From Streptomyces sp. P3 (GTDB taxonomy: Bacteria; Actinomycetota; Actinomycetes; Streptomycetales; Streptomycetaceae): DNA of 64,000 bases. Shown here piece after piece: positions 31,815 to 39,597 of the stretch. The translations under genes were made by a program, and so were the position numbers. The stretch is from the NCBI RefSeq assembly GCF_003032475.1, contig NZ_CP028369.1, forward strand, positions 1,302,001 through 1,366,000, in the 5' to 3' direction. The notes beneath the pieces were generated by a model. It did not search any database. It was given only the letters and a program-made list of their open reading frames with translations, and was not told the DNA's origin. Position 1 is the stretch's first letter. Every line of letters starts with the position of its first letter.

Positions 31815-32132
31815 ATGGGCAAGCCCGACACCCGCCGTCTCGACCGCGAGATTCAGAAGACGATGCGCAAGCTGGACGCCGTCCGTGACCGGGAGATGTG
31901 GCCGCTGGACGGCCGTGAGCGGCGCGCGGTGCTGGCCGGTCTGGCCGGCGGCTCGTACCGCGTCCTGCGCGGCGAGGCCCCGTCCCGCGCGGAACGCAAG
32001 CTGGAGACCGCCTGGAGTGCTGCGGAAACGCGGCTGGTCGCGGAGATCGCCGCGCTCACGACCGAGCGTCAGCGGGTCGTGAACGAGCACGCCAAGGCCA
32101 AGGCCGCCAAGAAGTCGTCCGGCTGGTGGTGA
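31815..32132 (+). CDS. Small charged AICE protein
   Basis: A 105-residue, mostly helical, strongly basic and acidic protein (MGKPDTRRLDREIQKTMRKL), with heptad-like spacing suggesting a coiled coil, ending AKAAKKSSGWW. The ATG at 31815 has GAGGAG 8 bp upstream. It lies immediately after the zinc-binding gene and is followed by a terminator-like hairpin before traB. No family recognised. Confidence 0.6.
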   Translation: MGKPDTRRLDREIQKTMRKLDAVRDREMWPLDGRERRAVLAGLAGGSYRVLRGEAPSRAERKLETAWSAAETRLVAEIAALTTERQRVVNEHAKAKAAKKSSGWW

Positions 32133-32157
32133 CACCCGCCCGCACCGCCTGAACACC

Positions 32158-32186
32158 GCCGGGACGGCCGCCCCCGCCGTCCCGGC
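32158..32186 (+). terminator. Hairpin between small AICE gene and traB
   Basis: A perfect 10-bp stem (GCCGGGACGG at 32158-32167, CCGTCCCGGC at 32177-32186) with a 9-nt loop. Confidence 0.7.
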
Positions 32187-32246
32187 CCCGCACCCCTTCC
32201 CGCACGCCCTTCCTGCCCCGTCGTGGGGTGTTGAGGAGACTTCCGC

Positions 32247-34358
32247 ATGTCCGAAAACGTCGTTCACCTGCACAAGAACACCACCCCCGCCGCGCCGACC
32301 GTGACCACGCTGACGGTGGTGCCCGACCCGGCACCGTCGTCACCCGTGCCGCTGTGGGTGCGTTCCGGGCGCGCCGTGAAGACGGCCGTCACGCACGAGC
32401 GCACGAAGACGACCGCCCGCACGGTCGCCCGGCACAGCCTCTACGTGATGGGCGGGGCGCGGATCGTGGCCCGTCGCACGTGGGACGGGCGTACCGCCGC
32501 CCGCTACGAACGGATGCTTCGTGCGGCGGAAGCCGCAGGGAACTACGAGGCCGCTGCCGAGTGGGAGGAGCGCGGGCAGCGCTACCGCGAGGCTCGCCAC
32601 CGCCGGCGCATGGATCTGCTGCACTCGCCGCTGGACGCGGCCAAGGGCGCGCTGGTCGGCACCGGCATGGGCATCGGCGGTCTGGTCGCACTCGGGGTGG
32701 TACTGGCGATCGCGAACAAGGACGTCACCGACGTCGTCACGCCGATCATGGCCGTCATCAAGGCAATCGACCTGCTCATCACCATCGTTCAGGTGGCGTG
32801 GGGCCCGGCCGTCACCCTGGGCCCGTTCCTGGCCCTGCTCGCCCTGTGGGCGGTCGGCAGCAAGCAGCAGGCCGCCCCCGCGTGGGCGATGCCCGCCACC
32901 GTCCGCAACGACGAGGGCGAGCCGATCACCCCGTCCATCGTGGTCAAGGCCCTGCGCGACCTCGGGGTGCCGGCGCTGCGCAACGCGATCAAAGAGATGG
33001 GCGACGCTGGCGCGTCCATGCTCGGGCCGATCCGGATTGCCGGGTGCGGCGTCGAGGTTGACGTCACCCTCCCGTCCGGGGTAGCGACGAACGAAGTGCA
33101 GGGCAAGCGCCGCAAGTTGGCCGAGAATCTGACCCGGCATGAGCACGAGGTGTTCGTCACGATCCCGCAGGCCGCGCGGACGGTGCGGCTGTGGGTCGCC
33201 GATTCCGGCGCGCTGGACGAGCCGATCGGCCCGTCCCCGCTGGTCACCGACGAGACCATGACCGCCGACTACGCCAAGGGTCGCGCCCCCTGGGGGCAGG
33301 ACCTGCGCGGCGATGCCGCGAGCTTGAGCCTGTATCAGCGACACCTGCTCATCACGGGGTTGTCCAACCAGGGCAAGACCGTCGCCCTGCGCTCCCTCGC
33401 CCTGTGGGTGGCGCTGGACCGGTCGGTGCAGTTCCTCATGGGCGACCTCAAGGGCGTGGGTGACTGGGCCATGTTCGACGGCCTCGCCGCGACCCTCATC
33501 CAGGGGCCGACGGATGAGCACGTCATGCAGGTCACTCAGATGGTCGAGGGCGCGGTGGAGGAGATGAACCGCCGCATTCAGGCCCCGCCCGGCACCACGT
33601 TCCCGCCGCTGATCGTGGTGGTCGACGAGGCGCAGGTGGCGTTCATGTGCCCAGCCGTGGACGAGGACAAGCGGCCGTACGGCGGATCCAAGGCCACGTC
33701 CCGCTACTTCATGGCCGTCCGTAAAATCCACAACCAAGGCCGGGCCGTCAACGTCCTGATGTGGCAGGGCACCCAGGACCCCACCGACCAGAACCTTCCC
33801 AAGCTGGTCCGCGAGGGCGCCCACACCCGCGCCTCCCTCGCGCTCGGCACCGAGCAGCAAGCCCGCATGGCACTCGGGGACAAGGCCGTCGACGGCGGAG
33901 CCGCGCCGAACATGCTCCGCCCCGGCCTGGACAAGGGAACGCTGGTCGTCGCCTCCGACGGCATCAAGGTCCCGGTCGGGCAGGCGTCCATCACGGTCCG
34001 CACGCACTACATCGACGACGACGCGGCCACGGCCATCACCGACCGGGCCAAGGCCCTGCGCGACGGCGTCACCACCCTGCACGCCGTCGAGCGCGGCGAG
34101 GACCGCGACCCTCTCGCCGACATCCTCACCGTCCTCGGCGACGCCTCCCGCGTCCTGACCGCCGACGTCCTCAAGCGCCTCACGACGCTGAACGCAGACG
34201 CCTACGGCCGGTGGACGCCCGGCGACCTCAAGCGCGTCCTGGAGGACGCCGGCGCGGAGCCCTACAAGTCCGACGGCCGCATGGTCGTCGGCCGCGACCG
34301 CGTCGCCCGCGCCCTCGCCAACCAGAGTGACCAGGGTTCCGCTTCCGCCGACGGATGA
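32247..34358 (+). CDS. traB: FtsK/SpoIIIE-like conjugal DNA translocase (TraB-type)
   Basis: This 703-residue protein is the conjugation motor: TraB-type proteins of Streptomyces form hexamers that move double-stranded DNA between hyphae. Two membrane segments lie around residues 131-155 and 181-206. The Walker A box GLSNQGKTVALRS is near residue 370 and the Walker B LIVVVDEAQ near 455. The C-terminal 80 residues look like the winged-helix gamma domain that reads 8-bp clt repeats. It starts at ATG 32247 with TTGAGGAG upstream. A repeat cluster immediately after the stop is a candidate clt. Confidence 0.9.
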   Translation: MSENVVHLHKNTTPAAPTVTTLTVVPDPAPSSPVPLWVRSGRAVKTAVTHERTKTTARTVARHSLYVMGGARIVARRTWDGRTAARYERMLRAAEAAGNYEAAAEWEERGQRYREARHRRRMDLLHSPLDAAKGALVGTGMGIGGLVALGVVLAIANKDVTDVVTPIMAVIKAIDLLITIVQVAWGPAVTLGPFLALLALWAVGSKQQAAPAWAMPATVRNDEGEPITPSIVVKALRDLGVPALRNAIKEMGDAGASMLGPIRIAGCGVEVDVTLPSGVATNEVQGKRRKLAENLTRHEHEVFVTIPQAARTVRLWVADSGALDEPIGPSPLVTDETMTADYAKGRAPWGQDLRGDAASLSLYQRHLLITGLSNQGKTVALRSLALWVALDRSVQFLMGDLKGVGDWAMFDGLAATLIQGPTDEHVMQVTQMVEGAVEEMNRRIQAPPGTTFPPLIVVVDEAQVAFMCPAVDEDKRPYGGSKATSRYFMAVRKIHNQGRAVNVLMWQGTQDPTDQNLPKLVREGAHTRASLALGTEQQARMALGDKAVDGGAAPNMLRPGLDKGTLVVASDGIKVPVGQASITVRTHYIDDDAATAITDRAKALRDGVTTLHAVERGEDRDPLADILTVLGDASRVLTADVLKRLTTLNADAYGRWTPGDLKRVLEDAGAEPYKSDGRMVVGRDRVARALANQSDQGSASADG

Positions 34359-34360
34359 CG

Positions 34361-34536
34361 GGGAGGCGACCCCGCCCCGGGCAGGGAGGCAGGGAGAACT
34401 CCCTGAACCCCTCCCTGCCCCGCCTCCCTGGCCCTGACCTGCACTGATGATCTCCCAGGGAGGCAGGGAGGCCCGCAGGTCAACACCCTTGAAACCCCCT
34501 CCGCAACGCTCCCGGCAGGGGGTGTGTCCGCCTCCC
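34361..34536 (+). repeat. GGGAGGC repeat cluster, candidate clt transfer locus
   Basis: GGGAGGC occurs directly at 34361, 34384, 34458 and 34466 and inverted (GCCTCCC) at 34422 and 34530, with partial copies between. Two copies lie in CAGGGAGGCAGGGAG contexts. The cluster fills the gap between traB and the next gene, the kind of place where the clt locus bound by TraB is found in related plasmids. Confidence 0.5.
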
Positions 34537-34562
34537 TCACTCAGCACCGGAAGGGATTCCGC

Positions 34563-35030
34563 ATGTACCCCGAGCACGCCCCCGACCCGCCCGTTGCCCG
34601 GGCCGTCGAAGTCCACTCGCCCACCCCCCTCACCCTCGCCGTGCCGTACGCGGCACCCCTCGTGCCCGTGCAGCCCGGCACCCTCCCGGCCGTGGCAAGC
34701 GTCGTCCTCCCGGACGGCCGGATCGTCACCGGCTACGCCGTCAGCCCCGCGCAGCCCGAACCGGTCGCCACCCGACCGGCCGTGTCCCAGACGGCGGTGA
34801 ACGTCGCCCTCGGCGGCGTCGGATTCCTCGCCGTGTGCGGCGGCCTGCTGCTGCTCACCACGTTCATCACCGCACTCACCGCGCTCATCACCCAGCTCAT
34901 CACCCTCGCCGCCGTCGTCTTCGGCGGATGGATCGCCGTGCAGATCTTCAGTGGACGTGGACATGGCGAGGGTGGCACGACGGTCAACATCCGCAGGGCC
35001 GTCATCAAGCGCAACCGCTTCTACCAGTAG
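34563..35030 (+). CDS. SpdB-like membrane protein
   Basis: The 155-residue product starts MYPEHAPDPPVARAVEV (GGAAGGGATTCC upstream). It has a proline-rich N-terminal half and a C-terminal half with two close hydrophobic helices (NVALGGVGFLAVCGGLLLL, then TALITQLITLAAVVFGGWIA), ending in a basic tail RRAVIKRNRFYQ. The pattern fits Spd proteins that assist spreading of the element within the recipient mycelium. It follows the candidate clt and precedes the replication genes. The assignment is by topology and position. Confidence 0.65.
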   Translation: MYPEHAPDPPVARAVEVHSPTPLTLAVPYAAPLVPVQPGTLPAVASVVLPDGRIVTGYAVSPAQPEPVATRPAVSQTAVNVALGGVGFLAVCGGLLLLTTFITALTALITQLITLAAVVFGGWIAVQIFSGRGHGEGGTTVNIRRAVIKRNRFYQ

Positions 35031-35036
35031 CTATGC

Positions 35037-35079
35037 CAAGGGCGGCCCCCCATTCCGCCAAGAACCGGGGCCGCCCTTG
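35037..35079 (+). terminator. Terminator between spd-like and prim-pol genes
   Basis: A perfect 13-bp stem (CAAGGGCGGCCCC at 35037-35049, GGGGCCGCCCTTG at 35067-35079) with a 17-nt loop. Confidence 0.8.
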
Positions 35080-35117
35080 CCCAACCAGCACCCTTCACAG
35101 GACTGGAGACCTTCAGC

Positions 35118-36026
35118 ATGACCCATGACGCACAGTCCGCGCTGCTCCGCGCAGCGCTGAACGCCATCGAACGCGGATGGCACGTCTTCCCTCTGCGTCC
35201 CGGCACCAAGCGGCCCGCCCTCCACGGCGAGGCCTCCTGCCCCGGCACCGGACCCTGCGCCGACGGACACCGCAAGTGGGAGGAGCGCGCCACGACCGAC
35301 CCCGACCGCATCCGCGCGACCTGGTCGCACGGCCCGTTCAACGTCGGTATCGCCACCGGCCCCTCGGGGCTGCTGGTCGTCGACCTCGACGTGCGGAAGG
35401 ACAAAGGCAGTTCGGACGCGCCTGACGGCGCGGCAATCTTCGGGGCGCTCTGCGAGCGCGCCGGACACCCCGTCCCCGCCACCTACCGCATCCGGACCGC
35501 GAGCGGCGGAACGCACCTGTACTTCACCGCCCCGACCGGGGTAAGGCTGGCCAACACAGCGGGGACCGTGGGCGAGTTGGTCGACACGCGGGCATGGGGC
35601 GGATACGTCGTCGCCGCCGGTTCCGTCACCCCCGCCGGACCGTACGAGCCGCTGTGCGGCACTGAGGCGGCCCCACTGCCCGGATGGCTGCACGGCATCC
35701 TCAAGCCCGCCCCCAAGGCCTCTCAGGCCTCTTTGGTGTCCCTGCAGGGGCAATCCGGCCGATATGCGGACGTCGCCCTTGCCGCCGAGACGCGGAGCGT
35801 CGCCACTGCCCAACTTGGGGCGCGCGAGTCGACGTTGTTCCGCGCGGCGCGCGCACTCGGGCGGTTCGTCGCATGGGGCGACCTCCCCCGGCACACGGTC
35901 GAGCAGGCTCTTCAGGAGGCGGGGGAGGCGGCCGGACTCACCGTTGCCGAGTGCCGCTCCACCCTGCGCAGCGCTCTCAACTGGTCGATCGCCCACAACC
36001 AGCGGCGCAGGGGAGCGACGGCATGA
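35118..36026 (+). CDS. Prim-pol replication protein (bifunctional primase/polymerase)
   Basis: The 302-residue protein has the archaeo-eukaryotic primase fold used by prim-pol replication proteins. The catalytic acidic pair is D89 and D91 in VVDLDVRK, H133 lies in SGGTHLYF, and the strand DTRAWGGYVVAAGS is also typical. It would synthesise primers and DNA from the element origin after excision. It is coupled to the next gene by ATGA overlap and works with the ATPase at 36412, so primase and helicase functions are on separate proteins. This marks the element as prim-pol type rather than RepSA or RepAM type. Confidence 0.88.
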   Translation: MTHDAQSALLRAALNAIERGWHVFPLRPGTKRPALHGEASCPGTGPCADGHRKWEERATTDPDRIRATWSHGPFNVGIATGPSGLLVVDLDVRKDKGSSDAPDGAAIFGALCERAGHPVPATYRIRTASGGTHLYFTAPTGVRLANTAGTVGELVDTRAWGGYVVAAGSVTPAGPYEPLCGTEAAPLPGWLHGILKPAPKASQASLVSLQGQSGRYADVALAAETRSVATAQLGARESTLFRAARALGRFVAWGDLPRHTVEQALQEAGEAAGLTVAECRSTLRSALNWSIAHNQRRRGATA

Positions 36027-36415
36027 GCACACCTGCACGCCCCCCTCTGAAGAGCATCACCCCCAACCCCGCCCGACCGGACGTCGCTCCACAGCCTGTG
36101 GGCACGACGGCCGTAGGCGGGCCGAAGGCCGCCGCCCGTCAGGGCGTCCCCATTGCTCTTGGCACTGACCCGACGCCCGACCGGCCCGGTATCCGCATCT
36201 ACGCCCCGCCGGTCTACCGCCACCCCTACGACGGAGCCCGCTGGTCCAAGCGCTACGGCGACACCCCCACCGCCGCCTACGCCTGCCCCTGCGGCCACAC
36301 CGCCACCGCCACCGGCCAACAGGCCGTCGCCGACCTGGTCGCCGACTACGCGGCCCACAAGCACTTCTGCACCGGCACCCCCGCCGCGCTCACCGAACGG
36401 AGGACCGCCGCATGA
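36023..36415 (+). CDS. Small Cys/His protein between the replication genes
   Basis: A 130-residue protein starting at the ATG that overlaps the prim-pol stop (ATGA). The first half is proline-rich and probably disordered. The second half has ACPCGHTATATGQQAVADLV and HKHFC, a set of Cys and His residues that could bind zinc. Its stop overlaps the next start, so the three genes form one translational unit. A role in origin recognition or loading is conceivable but unproven. Confidence 0.6.
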   Translation: MSTPARPPLKSITPNPARPDVAPQPVGTTAVGGPKAAARQGVPIALGTDPTPDRPGIRIYAPPVYRHPYDGARWSKRYGDTPTAAYACPCGHTATATGQQAVADLVADYAAHKHFCTGTPAALTERRTAA

Positions 36416-37560
36416 CCGAGCCCGCCATCGACGGCGCTGCGCTGCTCGACGAAGTCGAAGCCTTCCACCGCCGCTTCAACGTCTTCCCCACCGACGCCGC
36501 CTTCGTCGCCGTCGCCCTGTGGGACGCGCACGCGCACCTGCTCGACTGTTTCGACTCCACCCCGCGCATCGCGTTCCTGTCCCCCGAGCCGGGGTCGGGC
36601 AAGACCCGCGCGCTGGAGATCGTGGAAACCCTCGTGCCGCAGCCCATGACGGCCGTCAACGCCTCCGCCGCCGCCCTGTTCCGGTCCGTCTCCGGACCCG
36701 GCGGCAAACCCACGATCCTGTTCGACGAGATCGACACCGTCTTCGGCCCCAAGGCCGGGGACAACGAGGAACTGCGCGGATTCCTCAACGCCGGACACCG
36801 CCGCACCGGCGTCACCTACCGGTGCATCGGCGACGGCGGCAACCAGACCGTTCAGGCCTTCCCTTCGTACTGCGCCGTCGCGGTCGCCGGACTCGGCTCG
36901 CTGCCCGACACGATCCTGACCCGCTCCGTCATCATCCGCATGCGCCGCCGGGCCAGGAACGAGACGGTGGAGCCCTTCCGGGCCCGCATCCACGAGGCGG
37001 AAGGCCACAAGCTCCGCGACCGGCTCGCCGCATGGGCCGAGCAGACCCGGGAGTTCGTCATGGGGGCCTGGCCGGCCATGCCCGACGGAGTCGCCGACCG
37101 GCCGGCCGACGTGTGGGAACCCCTGCTCGCCATCGCCGACGCGGCCGGCGGAGCCTGGCCCGACCGCGCCCGGCAAGCCTGCCTGACCCTGGTCAAAGCC
37201 TCCCGCGCCAACGACAAAGGCAGCATGGGCGTGCGGCTGCTGACCGACCTGCGCGACCACGTCATGGTCGGCATCGACCGCCTGCCCACCGTCGCCATCC
37301 TCGACCGGCTCAACGCCCTCGACGACGCCCCATGGGCCGACCTCGGCGGCAAACCGCTCGACAACCGGCGTCTGTCGAAGATGCTCGCCGAGTACATGAC
37401 GGCCGACAACGAGCCGATCGCCTCCCGCAACATCAAGGCCGCCAGCAGCGTCCTCAAGGGCTACTACGCGGCCGATCTGTGGGACGCATGGGCCCGCTAC
37501 TGCCCCCCACCCCCGGAAAGTCCGCTACCTCCGCTACCCGGCATGCAAAACGCTGCCTGA
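36412..37560 (+). CDS. DUF3631-type P-loop ATPase (replicative helicase-like)
   Basis: The 382-residue protein has Walker A PEPGSGKTR (K64), Walker B TILFDEID (D105, E106) and a C-terminal DUF3631 region (WADLGGKPLDNRRLSKML). In other elements this domain is often fused to a primase. Here it is separate but immediately follows the prim-pol gene in an overlapping unit, so it is probably the helicase or ATPase partner in replication. The first two 8-bp iterons of the origin-like array lie inside its last 13 codons. Confidence 0.8.
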   Translation: MTEPAIDGAALLDEVEAFHRRFNVFPTDAAFVAVALWDAHAHLLDCFDSTPRIAFLSPEPGSGKTRALEIVETLVPQPMTAVNASAAALFRSVSGPGGKPTILFDEIDTVFGPKAGDNEELRGFLNAGHRRTGVTYRCIGDGGNQTVQAFPSYCAVAVAGLGSLPDTILTRSVIIRMRRRARNETVEPFRARIHEAEGHKLRDRLAAWAEQTREFVMGAWPAMPDGVADRPADVWEPLLAIADAAGGAWPDRARQACLTLVKASRANDKGSMGVRLLTDLRDHVMVGIDRLPTVAILDRLNALDDAPWADLGGKPLDNRRLSKMLAEYMTADNEPIASRNIKAASSVLKGYYAADLWDAWARYCPPPPESPLPPLPGMQNAA

Positions 37561-37695
37561 CCAGCAGTTACGGGGTAGCGGCAAGCGTCGGAACTTGCCG
37601 CTACCCCGCCGCTACCCATCCGCTACCGCTACCCCTTCCCGCTACCTCGAACAGGCCCCTGACCTGCACGGTAGCGGCGGTAGCGGAAGTAGCGG
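37522..37695. repeat. Array of CCGCTACC iterons (candidate replication origin)
   Basis: Ten exact copies of CCGCTACC or its complement start at 37522, 37531, 37574(-), 37598, 37609, 37620, 37626, 37639, 37670(-) and 37679(-), with a 7/8 copy at 37688(-). Two opposed copies form the arms of a perfect 15-bp hairpin, 37571-37585 with 37594-37608 (8-nt loop). The array separates the replication ATPase from xis. It is a good candidate for the element origin, or for a regulator site controlling xis-int. Confidence 0.7.
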
Positions 37696-37743
37696 CCCTC
37701 AGAGGTACCCCCTACCCCTGGAGCCCGAGAAGGAGTCGTCGCC

Positions 37744-37932
37744 TTGGCCCGCCCCAAGATGCTCAAGCTCCCCGAAGTCCTCGAAGAGATCGAGATGAGC
37801 CGCGCCGCCTTCTACCGCATGCGCGCCCGGGGCAAGGCCCCGAAGCTCATCAAGCTCCCCAACGGTCAGCTCCGCTGCCGCCGCACCGACCTCGACGCGT
37901 GGTGGTCGTCCATGGAAGACGTCGCCGCCTGA
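37744..37932 (+). CDS. xis: Excisionase (Xis), MerR-like HTH
   Basis: The 62-residue protein starts at TTG 37744 with AAGGAG 8 bp upstream. It contains a helix-turn-helix of the excisionase type (LPEVLEEIEMSRAAFYRMRARG, with the wing RCRRTDLDAWW). Xis bends DNA at attL and attR to drive excision with the integrase. It lies 61 bp before int with a strong hairpin between, and just downstream of the iteron array. Confidence 0.88.
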   Translation: MARPKMLKLPEVLEEIEMSRAAFYRMRARGKAPKLIKLPNGQLRCRRTDLDAWWSSMEDVAA

Positions 37933-37956
37933 CCACCTCCCGCACACACGAGACAC

Positions 37957-37983
37957 GAGGGGCCCGCTGCCGGCGGGCCCCTC
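37957..37983 (+). terminator. Hairpin between xis and int
   Basis: A perfect 11-bp stem (GAGGGGCCCGC at 37957-37967, GCGGGCCCCTC at 37973-37983) with a 5-nt loop ends just before the int ribosome-binding site. It may lower integrase relative to Xis. Confidence 0.75.
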
Positions 37984-37993
37984 TGGAGTTCAT

Positions 37994-39373
37994 ATGGCAC
38001 TGACCTACGACGTTCGCCTCTACTCCACCGAGGTTCGCAAGGATCGCCCGAAGCCCTACCGTCTGCGCTGGCTGGTCGGAGAGCGGAAGCACTCGAAGAG
38101 CTACACACTCAAGGTCCAGGCCGAGGGGCGCCGCTCGGAACTCATGTCTGCCGTGCGGCGCGGCGACCAGTTCGACGAGGAAACGGGCCTGCCCGTCTCC
38201 GAGCTGCGCGCCAAACAGGGCTCCATCACCTGGTACGAGCACAGCCGTGCCTACATCGACCGCAAGTGGGCGCTGGCCCCGGCGAAGTCGCGGAAGAACT
38301 ACGCCGATGCGCTGGCAACCATCACTCCCGCACTCGTGAAGACCAAGAAAGGGATGCCTGACACTGCTCTATTGCGGCGTGCGCTGTACGGGTGGGCGTA
38401 CAACCGGAACCGCTGGAACGAGACCCCGCCGGACGACGTGGCCCGCGCCCTCGCCTGGGTCTCCAAGCACTCCATGCCGGTCACGGCACTGGAGGATCCG
38501 GCGACCGTACGTCGGGCCCTGGACGCACTGTCCCTGCGGCTGGACGGGAAGGAGGCTGCGCCGCGCACGGCCAAGCGCAAGCGGGCCTGCTTGAGCGACG
38601 TCCTCGGGCTCGCCGTGGAAGAGCAGTACTTCACCATGCCGGTCAACCCGATCACGGCCGTGAAGTGGACCGCCCCGAAGTCTGTGGAAGCCGTGGACCC
38701 GGAGAGCGTTGCCAACCCCCGCCAAGTCCGCGCGCTGCTCGCCGGCGTGCGAGAGCAGGGCCCGCGCGGGCGGCACCTGGAAGCGTTCTTCGGATGCCTG
38801 TACTACGCGGCCATGCGTCCCGCCGAGGTCGCCGGATTGCGCGTGAGCCAGTGCCACCTTCCGGAGACGGGATGGGGGATGCTCACCCTGCGCCAAGGGG
38901 TGGTCCGGGCCGGACGAAGTTGGACCGACGACGGGACGGCTCACGAGTTGCGCCATCTCAAGGCCCGTGCGAAGAACGACTCCCGTCCGGTTCCGATCCC
39001 GCCGCACTTCGTCCGCCTACTGCGGCAGCACATCGCCATGCACGGCACGGCACCCGATGGCCGGCTCTTTCGGACGAACCGCAATGGCCTGCTACAAGAG
39101 ACCGGCTACGGGGAGGTGTGGGCCAAGGCCCGAAAGGACGTGCTGAACGAGGCGGAAACGGCCTCACTGCTGGCCCGGCGTCCCTACGACCTTCGGCACG
39201 CCGGCGTTTCGTTCTGGCTCAGTTCTGGCGTGGACGCCATGGAGTGCGCCCGACGTGCTGGGCACAGCATCGCGGTACTGCACACGGTGTACGCCAAGGT
39301 GCTCGACCAGACGCGGGAGCACGCGAACAGCCGAATCGACGCCGCTCTTCGGGAGTGGAACGAACCGGAGTGA
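37994..39373 (+). CDS. int: Tyrosine site-specific integrase
   Basis: The 459-residue integrase recombines attP with the tRNA-Tyr attB. Catalytic residues are visible: R275 in YAAMRPAEVAGLR, a lysine around 323 in HLKARAKND, R401 in RPYDLRHAG (Tyr in place of the usual His of HxxR, common in the pSAM2-like group), H424 in RRAGHS, and the nucleophile Y433 in TVYAKVLD. The N-terminal half carries SAM-like DNA-binding segments. The start is ATG 37994 with GGAG upstream. It ends 163 bp from the right att core, the usual place for an AICE integrase. Confidence 0.95.
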   Translation: MALTYDVRLYSTEVRKDRPKPYRLRWLVGERKHSKSYTLKVQAEGRRSELMSAVRRGDQFDEETGLPVSELRAKQGSITWYEHSRAYIDRKWALAPAKSRKNYADALATITPALVKTKKGMPDTALLRRALYGWAYNRNRWNETPPDDVARALAWVSKHSMPVTALEDPATVRRALDALSLRLDGKEAAPRTAKRKRACLSDVLGLAVEEQYFTMPVNPITAVKWTAPKSVEAVDPESVANPRQVRALLAGVREQGPRGRHLEAFFGCLYYAAMRPAEVAGLRVSQCHLPETGWGMLTLRQGVVRAGRSWTDDGTAHELRHLKARAKNDSRPVPIPPHFVRLLRQHIAMHGTAPDGRLFRTNRNGLLQETGYGEVWAKARKDVLNEAETASLLARRPYDLRHAGVSFWLSSGVDAMECARRAGHSIAVLHTVYAKVLDQTREHANSRIDAALREWNEPE

Positions 39374-39385
39374 CCATGCTCACCC

Positions 39386-39404
39386 CCGGGGGACACCTGG
39401 GGGA
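39386..39404 (+). repeat. 19-bp repeat inside the right end (possible Int/Xis arm site)
   Basis: Same sequence and orientation as 28048-28066. Immediately after, GGGGGACAC occurs again, so the right end holds two half-copies. It lies between the int stop and the right core. Confidence 0.55.
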
Positions 39405-39497
39405 CACGCACTGATCAAAGGTGGGATACGGGCGGTACGAGGTGAGACACGTCCACGCCCCGTCCACAGCCAATCGAACGAGGAGGGCCAACGAGAA

Positions 39498-39536
39498 ACC
39501 CCCTCTGACCAGGTAAGTAACCTGATCAGAGGGGGT
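39498..39536. terminator. Hairpin abutting the right attachment repeat
   Basis: An 11-bp stem (ACCCCCTCTGA at 39498-39508, TCAGAGGGGGT at 39526-39536) with an inner CAGGT/ACCTG pairing, ending at the base before the core repeat. It probably terminates tRNA-Tyr transcription and also converging int transcription. Confidence 0.8.
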
Positions 39537-39597
39537 CTCACTCAGCGTGGCGGCGCCAGGATTCGAACCTGGGAAGGCTGAGCCGGCAGATTTACAG
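39537..39597. repeat. Right attachment site (61-bp core repeat)
   Basis: Identical to 27936-27996. It supplies the 3' half of the intact tRNA-Tyr, so integration leaves a functional tRNA. Confidence 0.95.

Larger units (their letters stand above)
27936..39597. mobile_element. AICE integrated in tRNA-Tyr (SLP1-type target)
   Basis: An actinomycete integrative and conjugative element. Perfect 61-bp direct repeats (27936-27996 and 39537-39597) flank an 11.6-kb unit that carries every AICE module: GntR regulator, Nudix gene, FtsK/TraB translocase, Spd-like membrane proteins, prim-pol plus DUF3631 replication proteins, Xis, and a tyrosine integrase beside the right end. There is no relaxase or type IV secretion gene, as expected for TraB-mediated transfer of double-stranded DNA. 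The site, a tRNA-Tyr gene upstream of yajQ, corresponds by neighbourhood to the target class used by SLP1 of S. coelicolor. All modules look intact, so it may be functional. Confidence 0.93.

Noticed and set aside
37522..37695. CRISPR-like repeats upstream of xis
   Set aside because: The 8-bp repeats occur in both orientations at irregular spacing without spacers; iterons fit better.
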